Under the pieces are notes generated by a model that saw nothing but the letters and a program-made list of their open reading frames with translations, had not been told where the DNA came from and did no database searches. 64,000 bases of DNA, from assembly GCA_904066235.2 (NCBI GenBank), contig CAJFCV020000001.1, positions 3,038,001-3,102,000 of the forward strand, in the 5' to 3' direction. A program made the translations under genes and the position numbers. The stretch is from Bursaphelenchus xylophilus. Its lineage: Eukaryota; Nematoda; Chromadorea; Rhabditida; Aphelenchoididae. Within the stretch, counting starts at the first letter, position 1. Each line of letters opens with the position of its first letter. Below, in pieces: positions 32,325 to 41,300 of the stretch.

Positions 32325-34899
32325 ATGACAGACGCTTCCAATCCCATTGCCTATGGAGTTCGCTATGTTTTGGAGGTGTTTCGATGGATTTTCTTTGTCA
32401 TTTATTCCATTGGCAGGGGAATTTTCCGGACAATCGTTCCGAACTCAGTGTTGCGGAAGAAGAGTTTGAATGGAAAGGTGGGGATTATCTAATATGTATT
32501 GCGTCTTTTTGAACAATCTTTGTGCTGGATTGGACTCTAAACTTTAGAGCTCAAAGGTTGAGAATTATTTTCAATGAAAATTGGGATAAAAGAAAAAAAT
32601 TTTTCCTATAAAATATTACAATTACTATAAAAAGCTCAAATGTGCGACGCACAGATTTTCTTGAAATTGCACACATGTCATATGGTCCAGACATCAATTC
32701 CTGAAAGTTTTAGCCCACGCTTTGCAGGCGCAGCCGAGATATTGAACGATCTTTGCGACCGAGAGAGTACGCGAAACGTGGAGAGTGGTCAGAGAGAAGA
32801 ACAATTTTTGGCCATAGCTTTGCAAGTTTCGAACGGAAAATTTTTTTTTTGGGAAACTTTATTTTCTACAGTAGGAATAGGTATGCATAAAAAAATTGAT
32901 TTTTTGTGGAAAAATTACTCTCTACGGTAGATATAGACTTTTTATGCTAAAATTTGCCAAAAATTGGCTCTTATACGCCTACTTTCGGCCTAAAAATCTC
33001 GGTTGTTTTTGCTCAGTGCAAGCTAAAAATCATGGATATACCTTAGAAAAAAATTCTATATATTTCTCAAGTTATATCAGAATCCGAGCGTCGCAATTGG
33101 AGTACTTCCACTGTGCCTACTTTTTTAATTTTCACCAACTTTTGGCCCAAAAATCTCAATAACTTTTGCAAAATGCGAGTTCATAAGTTCCCTCAATCTC
33201 GTTCAAAATCTTAGCCATGAACTTGCACCTCTTCCTCCCTCGGTTTCTCGCTTCAAAGTCATCAGAAAAACCCTGCTTCACCTCTATTCCATCCACATTT
33301 TCAGACCATTCTTCTGACCGGTGCTGGCGGTGGAATTGGCCGAGAACTGGCCAAACAATTGGCCGAGCAAGACGCTCGATTAGTCCTATGGGATCTGAGT
33401 TCCGTCGGTAATGACGAAACAGCACAGATTTGTCAGAAAATTGGGGCAAAAGTGTACTGTCAAACGGTCGATGTGACGGATAGGAAAGCGGTTTACCGAG
33501 CCGCGGACGAGTTGAGGAATGACTTTGGAGAGCCGGATATTCTAATCAACAACGCCGGAGTTCTGAATGCGTCACCGTTTTTGGAGTGTAATGATGATAA
33601 GATGTCCAAGTTGATCGATGTGAATACGAAGTCGTTGTTTTGGGTAAGAGAGTACTTATTTTTATATCGCGCTATGCAGAAACAACCGACAATTTTAGAT
33701 CAAAATTTGGTAAAAATGAGATTTTTTTTTGACGAATTTTGGCATGAAAAGTTTCATGTCTATTTCTACTCTGGAGGGTAATATTTCCACAAAAAATCAA
33801 TTTTTTCCGCTCGAAATTATCAAAGATATGGCCTAAAAATGTTCTTCTCTTAAAACCTCTGTACAACCAACTCATTCATAACAAAACTTTTATATTATGA
33901 ACGCCTTTATAGGTCCAAGGGTCAACTATTCTTCCACAAAAAATCAGTTTTTTCCGCTCGAAATTATCAAAGATGGTCTAAAAAAGAGTTTTCTCTCTGA
34001 CCGCTCTCCACTTTTAGCGTACTCTCTCGGCCGCAAAGGGAAAAATCATTCAATATTTCGACTGCGCCTGTAAAATGCAAGCTAAAACTTTGAGGAATTG
34101 ATATAAGGCCTATGTCCGAAATGTAATCTTTACCGCTGAGAGAGTACGCAAAACGCGGAGAGCGGTCAGAGAAAAGAAACAATTTTTGGCAATATCTTTG
34201 CCGGTTTCGTGCGGCAAAAATTGATTTTTTGTGGAAACATTAACGTCTGTAGTAGAAACAGGCATGCAACTTTTCATCACAAAATCCACAAAAAAATATT
34301 TAATTTTTTCCAATTTTCCACCTAAAAATTTTGGTTTTCTCAGCTAAGCGCGCGATAAAATTTTCATTAATTTTATGGCTAAAAAATCTATTTATCACTG
34401 ACCAAATTAACAAGACATTTTTGTCTTCAGGTAACCAAAGCATTCCTCCCGAAAATGGTCGACCGCGGCAGTGGGCATGTTGTAACGCTCGCGTCGATTG
34501 CCGCAATCCTCGGAGCCCCCTTGCTGGTCGATTATGCGGCCTCAAAACACGCAGCTTTCGGATTTATGCAGTCGTTGCAACTCCAACTCCAACTGATGAA
34601 AGCGCCACCAATTGCGTTCACAACAATATGCCCCTATTACACAACTACCCCGATGATAAATGATCTCAAGCAAGTTACACTTTTTGCTTTTATAATATTC
34701 GTTGTACAGGTCGCAAATAGTCGACAGTCGCTTCGCATTGCTGACGTCGGAATACGTGGCCAAGAAGACGATCGAGGCCATACGACTGGAGCAACGGGTT
34801 CTGATCATGCCCAACGAAATGGCCGCGTTTTATTCAATTTTCAGCCTTCTCCCATGGAATCTCGGAGAGTCAATCATCCTTCGACGTCGGGTATATTGA
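32325..34899 (+). CDS. Short-chain dehydrogenase/reductase, SDR16C / 17beta-HSD11-RDH10 type
   Basis: Four exons: 32,325-32,477, 33,305-33,643, 34,431-34,669, 34,710-34,899 (306 aa). Residues about 14-36 are a hydrophobic membrane anchor, followed by KTILLTGAGGGIG with the cofactor motif TGxxxGxG at 56-63. Asp81 after the second strand favours NAD. NNAG is at 133-136, and the catalytic Asn158, Ser186, Tyr199 and Lys203 (YAASK) are present. The family oxidises retinol, steroid or other lipid alcohols at the ER or on lipid droplets; the substrate here is unknown. The last intron starts with GC instead of GT (CAA|GCAAGT), and only that choice keeps the frame. An acceptor (GGATTTTCAG) 12 nt before the ATG suggests a leader or upstream exon. 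Introns 1 and 2 hold Rep-C copies. Confidence 0.92.
32629..33113. mobile_element. Rep-C copy in SDR intron 1
   Basis: Left side GTGCGACGCACAGATTTTC, core GACCGAGAGAGTACGCG, right side CGAGCGTCGCAATTGGAGTA then CTTCCACTG. The ends are diverged but the order is complete. Confidence 0.65.
33660..34370. repeat. Two or three Rep-C fragments in SDR intron 2
   Basis: Inverted (GCGTACTCTCTCGGCC at about 34,018) and direct (GAGAGAGTACGCA at about 34,138) cores lie within 120 bp. Partial GGCATGAAACTTTTCA-type segments lie on both sides. The stacking fits insertion of one copy in another, but boundaries are not clear. Confidence 0.55.
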
Positions 34900-35340
34900 G
34901 TCGAAGAATCGGTTTCACTTGAACATTTATATAGGCGATTGTAATATCAATAATTTGTACGGTTTATTTTGTGCAGAAAAATATATGCAACTATACTATA
35001 AACTTGATTAGAATTTCAACCTACAGTAGAGTCATAATTATAACCCTACTTTAAAAATGAGTGTAAATTTTGTGATTGTCAATAGAAATGTGTCATATTT
35101 GGCACCAATGTGCATCAGTGTACTAGAAATGATGTGCCAAAAAATTATTTTGAAAAATTCATGATTACTATTCCAAGTACTATCATTGGTGACAGTATGA
35201 ACACGGTATTATGAATTCTTGTTTTGTGTGTACTCGATCTTCGGCTCTCTCGCACAAGCTGTTTTTAGAGCCAATACTAGTACTTTTGAGTGAACAAAAT
35301 GTCCAAAAAGTTTGTTTGTCTACTGCGCAGTATACTGTGC
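34900..35340. other. Intergenic, downstream of the SDR gene
   Basis: AT-rich with no open frame of interest. I see no feature beyond the presumed 3' UTR. Confidence 0.4.
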
Positions 35341-35717
35341 CAGTGGCGCTACGACTTTTCGGGTCAGCGACAGTTTTATCAACGATACTATGGATCGCGT
35401 CAGTTCGTCGTTGCATGTGGGAGACTTGGAGAAAGCTTAGTCATTAGTAATAATAAAATTGATCGGGTCCTAGCATAGCTTATCACCTATTTTGAGGCAT
35501 TTTACATGTACTCACATCAATAATATCTAGATAAAAGTTACGGATATCCGTTTTTTGCCGAAATTTTGGTTCTTTTATATGTTACAATAAATCGGGGTAA
35601 AGAAAACTAGTGTTCGTAATAGCTAGAATTAGAAAGCATGAACATATTTCAAGCCTTTGCCGAGTCTCCGCCGAGCGTCCCCCGACCATCCAACGGCTTT
35701 GCCGGTGTTGTGGAGCC

Positions 35718-35954
35718 TCAAAGGTCTCCACAATTCCCATGGAAATTAGCATAAACCAACTCATATAAAAGCCACGTCTCGTCACCAATGAGCTTATTCT
35801 TCTTCGGTTGTTCCTTTTGCCGTGAATAAAAGAACTTCGTGATTTCGTGTGTGTCATTGTTCCCCAATCGGTGGTCTAACGTCCCCCGATTCCCCTTCAA
35901 CTTTGAGCTCCAGTTCATGGGGGCTGAGCCGAGAATTGAACCATCCGGATTCAT
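35718..35954 (-). pseudogene. Possible Tc1/mariner transposase fragment
   Basis: A short minus-strand frame contains KKNKLIGDETWLLYE preceded by SRQKEQP. This resembles the mariner segment in which an R-K-P stretch leads into the GDEKW motif with the second catalytic Asp. Nothing else of a transposase is left. The match is short and could be chance. Confidence 0.35.
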
Positions 35955-36640
35955 GGCCGTCTCCGGTATCAGCTAAACCGAAATCAGAAACGGTTAGCCT
36001 CCCAATGAAGCGGGTCGAGATCGATAGAGATCCGGTGATTCCTTTGACTCGATTAGAACAAACAAAGGTACTTACGATTTCAGACTCGTTTTTGGCGACG
36101 GTCCGTTATTTGGGAGAGAAATTGAGTTGTTCAGAAAGTTCAGCTCAAGATATCCTTCTTCGCCTCGATCAGTTGGCCGAACCCCGGTCGACCCGCGACC
36201 ACGAACGGTTTGCTCTGGCCAAAAGAAGAGGAATTTGGTTTGTGACGGGGACTCTAGAGAAGAGTGAACTTCCCGAAGCGGAGAGACATCCGATCTTCCT
36301 CGCAAAATCATCTCGTATCTTACTAGGCGGGCCAAAAAGTCTTGACATGTCTGCACAGTGCGCCGTCGTGCATGAAATTTGTCGCGCGGCGACAAGAAAA
36401 ATTCACGGTGCAATGCGACACCGCCCAGTGCAAAAAGATTGTTTTGAAAAAGGGTAAACAACGCACAGTGCGCTCTTCATTCGCACCCCGCCAAACTTTT
36501 ATCGCGCGACACCTCGTCGCGACACCGAATTCATGCGCCCGCACGGTGCGAAAACACGTCAAGACTTTTTGGCCCGCCTAGTACCCAAGCTATTGGCCGA
36601 TCTCCACTCTCGCCCCATAGGCACTTCCTACAGTCTTTTT
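35849..36640 (+). pseudogene. Degenerate BEL/Pao pol fragment (RNase H end to integrase start)
   Basis: The plus-strand open frame has a WG..L..PDSWP stretch like the segment after the BEL RNase H. It is followed by a leucine-rich helical region and EKSELPEAERHPIFLAK, which resembles the start of BEL integrase zinc fingers (GRL..S.LP...KHPI.LPK). A Rep-F element (36,326-36,578) interrupts it, and similar coding resumes after it. It lacks the rest of integrase and all upstream domains. Confidence 0.5.
36326..36578. mobile_element. Rep-F: TA-flanked foldback with GCAC palindromes
   Basis: 253 bp, ends GGCGGGCCAAAAAGTCTTGA and TCAAGACTTTTTGGCCCGCC, bordered by TA on both sides. The interior holds GCACAGTGCG-type palindromes shared with the GCAC elements. 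It lies inside the decayed pol fragment. Confidence 0.8.
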
Positions 36641-36935
36641 TAGGGTACCCACCTGCCCTAAGCCCCGTATCGATTGAGTTTGTGTTACTCCGAACTGTCG
36701 TCGACCCAAAAATTGGTATCAATTACAATGATAAAAAATTCAATTTTGAGACTTTCGGTATATGAAATGCAAAAAATGCAAACCAAATAAACAACCAAAC
36801 TCCTCTGATTTCTTGTGTAATAAACAAAAACAATCAAGGGTTTCATAAATTTCATTTTTATTGGGCCATCAATCAATTACATATACGGACGATCGGAATG
36901 GGAGAGACGATTCTGTTCTTCTCCCATAACCAGTG

Positions 36936-37508
36936 ATGTACAAGGCTCTAACATATTTCATATTGGTGCTTTATGTTCTGACATGTGACTGCCAAAGTTC
37001 CCAAAGTTCCAAATTGTTTTGCCAGAAGCTGATAGAAGATACGAATAGTCAAGTGAATGCGAGGCCTAATTTCAGAGATCCGGTGGTTGCGGCGAGGATG
37101 AGTTTGGCGAAACAGATGGTAAGTTATGTTTGTATAATACATTTAAAGGGAAGCACGATTACTGTGTTTGGTCGATGTGAACCGTGAATTTTAATCGACG
37201 CCGTGTGACGAGTTTTTTCGCGCCGTGGCATGTCGTAAAGTAATGTCAAGACTTTTTTGGCCCAGTAATTTATCCTTTTGCTCGCAAGCTTAACTCCTAA
37301 CCGGAAGCTTATATCAAATACATCAAGGCATCTTCCGATGCAGTTCAATGATCATTGATTTTGGGTTCTTTTTTTCTATTCTTTGTAGAACTTGCCGATC
37401 TCCCATTTCTCATCACCCGAGTGCTTCGACGGCGTTATGAAATGCCTCCAAAAACAGAAGAAAAAGGGAATATCAGATCCGATTCAGTGTTGTCAGCAAT
37501 GCTCTTGA
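36936..37508 (+). CDS. Small secreted cysteine-rich protein A (novel family)
   Basis: Two exons, 36,936-37,118 and 37,389-37,508 (100 aa). Residues 1-19 form a signal peptide (hydrophobic core TYFILVLYVLT). The mature part has six cysteines in the order C-x43-C-x6-C-x14-CC-x2-C and ends one residue after the last. The intron is phase 0 with GTAAGT donor and TTTGTAG acceptor and lies between cysteines 1 and 2. An acceptor-like CCCATAACCAG precedes the ATG, and AATAAA lies 61 nt after the stop. The facing gene at 37,617-38,215 has the same plan, so the two support each other. The spacing does not fit insulin (CC-x3-C-x8-C) or ShK domains. Function is unknown: a secreted peptide hormone, effector or defence peptide are all possible. 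Confidence 0.75.
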
Positions 37509-37616
37509 TTGGAAATACGCATATCTTTGTGCAAAGGCGGGGTTCAAGCCCAAGATTTATTTATCCGAAATAAAGCTCATATCAGTCCTCGTTCGTTCCG
37601 TTACAGCTCATATAAG

Positions 37617-38215
37617 CTATGGAATTGGGTCCTGCGAGCATTGGAAACAGCAATGACTATCCATCTGTGTTCCGCTCCCAATACAAGTCACCATATCGTT
37701 CATGCAGGCGAACGGAACAAAGATTTTACGCCCAGCTTGGTTGAACTGAAACTGACTTTAGTCAACACGCCGACTAACAGGGGAAGTGCTAAAAGTACGA
37801 CGCACGTCAAGACTTTGCGCGAACTGAAAGGGCTCTCACTGCAAAAAAATCCAAAAAAATCCGTCGCCCACACTGTCGCAGAGGTGAAAAGCAACTTGAT
37901 TTTGATGCGACACGATTTCTTTTCTCTGCCGCGAATGTGATTTTCGATGCGACAGTGTGCTCATTATTTTCCCGACAGGCTGATAGTATAAAGCTAACTT
38001 TGACTCATAACAAACGACAAGCCATTTTCTTGACTTTTCCTTACCCTCGTAACCACAAAATTGATGTGGTGTTGCTTGACGGCCTCGACCCGCTCCGGTT
38101 GCCGTTTGATCCCGTTTAGCGCCTTCTTAATTGTCTCCTCACAATATTGCCGATGGGTTAATCTCGCACAAAAGGACAAGGAGACGCATAACAATAAAAT
38201 CACAACAACCCTCAT
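37617..38215 (-). CDS. Small secreted cysteine-rich protein B (paralogue of A)
   Basis: Two exons, 38,045-38,215 and 37,617-37,745 (99 aa). A signal peptide occupies residues 1-16 or so (VVVILLLCVSLSFCA). Mature cysteines follow C-x45-C-x6-C-x10-CC-x2-C, nearly the pattern of protein A. The intron is phase 0 at the same relative place (GTAAGG donor, GTTTCAG acceptor). Sequence identity outside the cysteines is low, so the duplication is old or the proteins evolve fast. A TATA box lies just upstream (38,248-38,255). The gene starts 144 bp after the stop of the glutamate receptor on the same strand. Its poly(A) signal (AATAAA, complement of 37,556-37,561) lies beyond that of gene A, so the 3' UTRs should overlap. 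Function is unknown. Confidence 0.75.
37880..37986. mobile_element. MITE-T copy 20 (type a), right part, in the intron of gene B
   Basis: GTGAAAAGCAACTTGATTTT to CATTATTTTCCCGACAGGCT then GATA; the left end is missing. Confidence 0.7.
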
Positions 38216-38247
38216 TTCACCTAATTGAAATTGTAAATGGATCCATG

Positions 38248-38255
38248 CTTTTATA
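38248..38255 (-). promoter_or_regulatory. TATA box of secreted protein B
   Basis: TATAAAAG on the minus strand, 33 bp before the ATG. That places a start site only about 5-10 nt upstream of the coding region. It argues for an own promoter rather than operon-style processing from the receptor. Confidence 0.55.
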
Positions 38256-38317
38256 GTGGCCAAAAGTTACTATAAATGCTAATAAGTGTAATTTTAATTT
38301 TGATAAATTAGCTCTCA

Positions 38318-38323
38318 TTTATT
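38318..38323 (-). terminator. Poly(A) signal of the glutamate receptor gene
   Basis: AATAAA on the minus strand, 37 nt after the receptor stop codon. Confidence 0.6.
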
Positions 38324-38359
38324 TGTCAGAATATATATTTAGTACCATACCATAATGTA

Positions 38360-41300
38360 TTACTCACTCCGATTCCTCTTCTTTGTCTTTTTCACCCTCT
38401 CCTTCCGCGTTCGATGCTCTCCCACATGTGTCATGTTCAATGCCATGCGCAGCTCCTCCTTGATCTCGTGTTTGCCCACCTTCCTCGATCGGCAGTAGTA
38501 CTCAATTACGACGGAAATCGTGCTGAACACCAGGCCGGAGAAGAGGATCAGAAAGAGGCCCGAGACGTTGTAGAGGTTCAACGAGACCCTCTGCTGCTTC
38601 ACCGAAGACCCCATCCCGGTGCAGGTGGCGCCCTTGCTTCGCCACCATTTCTGCTTCTTCATCTCGATGATGCCGCGCTTCTGGTACAGCAGGATCTGCT
38701 TGGAGATGCGGTCAGTCCATTCGGAGCCTGAAAATTTTGTATGAGATTGTCGGGAAAATAATGAGAAAGATCTCGAATCGAAAGTCGCATCACCGCCGAG
38801 AAAATGAATTGTGTCGCGGAAAAATTAAATTGCTTTTCACTTCAGCGACGCTTGTGCTCATTATTTTCCCGACAGACTGCTACATAATAAGTTTTCCAAG
38901 GGGATTGCAGTTCAGAGTTTATTTACAGGGTAACTCAGAGTTCGTGTTTTGCAGAAACGACCAAAATTTTTAGGTCGAAAGTCGGAAATTTTTCCATGAA
39001 AAGTTTCATGCTTCCTTCTACTGTAGTAATATCTTTACAAAAAAAAAACAATTTTTTCCCTCGCAGAACTGGCAAAAATACGGCCAAAAAGTGTTTTTCT
39101 CTCTGACCGCTCTCCACCTTTCGCGTACTCTCTCAGCGTCAAATATTACATTTCGGGTATATGCCACATATCAATCCTTTAAAAGTTTAGCTTGCTCTTT
39201 GCAGGTGCAGCCGGGAAATTCAACGATCTTTGTCTAGGAGAGAGTACGCCAAACGCGGAGGGTGGTCAGAGAGAGATACACGTTTAAACGATAATTTTGC
39301 TGGTGGTTTCGTGCGGAAAAAATTGACGTTTTGTGCAAATATTATTCGTTTTAAAACTGACTCTTATGGTTGCTAAAATTGTTCATAATATACAGTTTTT
39401 TTTACACGAGTTCGTTGTACAGAGGTTTCACTGTAGACGTATTTTATTGAAAGCCAAAAAAAGAAAGAAGTACGAGAGAAAGACTTGACCCAATGTGTCA
39501 TCTCTGACATACAATAAAATCAAATATTACCTACCTTTCTGCAACGCTATGCCATAGCCCTTGGAACCTAAAACTCCACCGATTTGCGTTAAATTGCAGT
39601 TCTGCTGCACCTCATACTCCAACGAGCTGCTTTCCATCAAATACGCGTAGTTTTGAGCCAAAACTTTCTGCACACCTTCGCGATTCGAGCGAACAAAGAC
39701 GTCGCGTTGCTGCATGAATCGCCACATTTTTTGATGCGACGGGATTTTGGATTCCTAAAATTTATTTTTTGACTTGCTACACAGTACAGTGGAGGACCTG
39801 ATCCAGCGGCAAAAAACGTACCATTTTGCATCTAGGAAGTATCAAAAAATGTGGCAAAATATCTCCCTATCCAAGTGAAAAAACTCCGATTTCAAAATCG
39901 CGGCCACTCTTTTTGTGAGGGAAAGGGCGCGCCCTTCAACGCAGAGTTTTTTTTCACTCGGAGAGGGAAGCATTTTGCCACATTTTTGATACTTCCCGGA
40001 AGCAAAATGGTACGTTTTTTGCCACTGGATCAGGTACCCCACTGTAGTTTTCAATTTTGCTACACGCTTTTGCTACACAAATCTCCACTGCTCACCTGAA
40101 AGAACTGCATTGTCGAGCCTCCTCGAATGGTCCCGTACAAAATGTCGGTCTGATTGGCCAAATCATCCAGACTCCGGATCGGAATGTGCGGCTTGGAAAC
40201 GGTCAGAACGGCGGCCAAATTCGCCGTATATGCTGATACAATCACCAACGTGAACATCCACCAGGTCCCGCCGAGCATTCGAGTGGAGACGGCGCGAGGA
40301 CCAAAGTCACAACCCCCCTTCAACATGGTCGACATGACGTACCAGAGGGTGTTCCAGAAACTGAAATAAGAGAATGCGGTAATGTTCGGAAAGCATAGTT
40401 AAATTTACTCTCGCTTTTGGTAAGAGACACAAAAAAATCTCGCATTACCGAGAGAGTCCGAGAGAAACCGCTTTTGTTGATCGAATACCTGAAGTAGGGC
40501 TCAAAGTTGGAGCCATAACTTTTGACTAGGAGACTGCAGGTTGATGAAATTTATAGAACAAATAGAGTATGCAATAAGCTTCCTAAGAACATAAAAATTG
40601 TCACTAATCGTTACAGTATACCTAAATGCGCCGTGGTTTTACTTCAAAAACACAAAAAATCGATACTTTTTGAAAGTTGGGCTTATAAATCAACTAAACC
40701 GTAGGCAAGAATACTAAAATTGAAGCTGAGTGTCCTATGAGGTATCGGCTTTCATAATTTGGCAAAAAACGTACCATTCTGCATCCGGGAAGTATCAAAA
40801 AATGTAGCCAAATGCCTCCCTCTCCAACAAAAAAAACTCCGTTTTGAAGGGCGCGACCTTTCCCTCACAAAAAGAGCGGACGCGCTTTTGAAATCGGATT
40901 TTTTTCAATTGGATAGGGAGGTATTTTGCCACATTTTTTGGTACTTCGCGTATGCAAAATGGTACGTTTTTTGTCACTGGATCAGATCCGCCATTGTAAA
41001 TCAGCTAAACCGTAAGCGACAATACTAAAATTAAACCTGATGTGAGTGTCCTATGAAGCAACGCCTTTCATAATTTAATAGATAAACGACACAACACTTT
41101 GACACACAGGGGATACTGTAAGCTCAAAAATCCCTTTTTATGCAAGAATTTTCTACCATTTCCCTCTCTACAAACCTGTAATTATTGGACAGTTGAATAG
41201 GCGCATCCTCGGCCGTATAAGTCGCCGCCGGATGAGGCTGATGTGCCGTACAACATGAGAAGTTCAGATTCCATTCGTAGGGCGTGATCTGGGCGCAAAC

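Larger units (their letters stand above)
35341..36716. mobile_element. Rep-D copy enlarged by internal transposon fragments
   Basis: The left half (35,341-35,710, starting GGCGCTACGACTTTTCGGGT) and right half (about 36,630-36,716, TAGGCACTTCCTACA to GTCGTCGACCC) match the 490-bp copy at 49,769-50,256. In between lie about 920 bp not found in that copy. They hold a mariner-like fragment on the minus strand, a BEL pol fragment on the plus strand and a Rep-F element. Confidence 0.55.

Noticed and set aside
34555..34922. Alternative frame through the SDR exon 3 and 4 region
   Set aside because: Reading through the 40-bp intron gives a frame unrelated to SDR proteins, while the GC-AG splice continues the family sequence.
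38216..38263. Upstream in-frame ATG at 38,263 for secreted protein B
   Set aside because: It would translate the TATA box and put 16 non-hydrophobic residues before the signal peptide.
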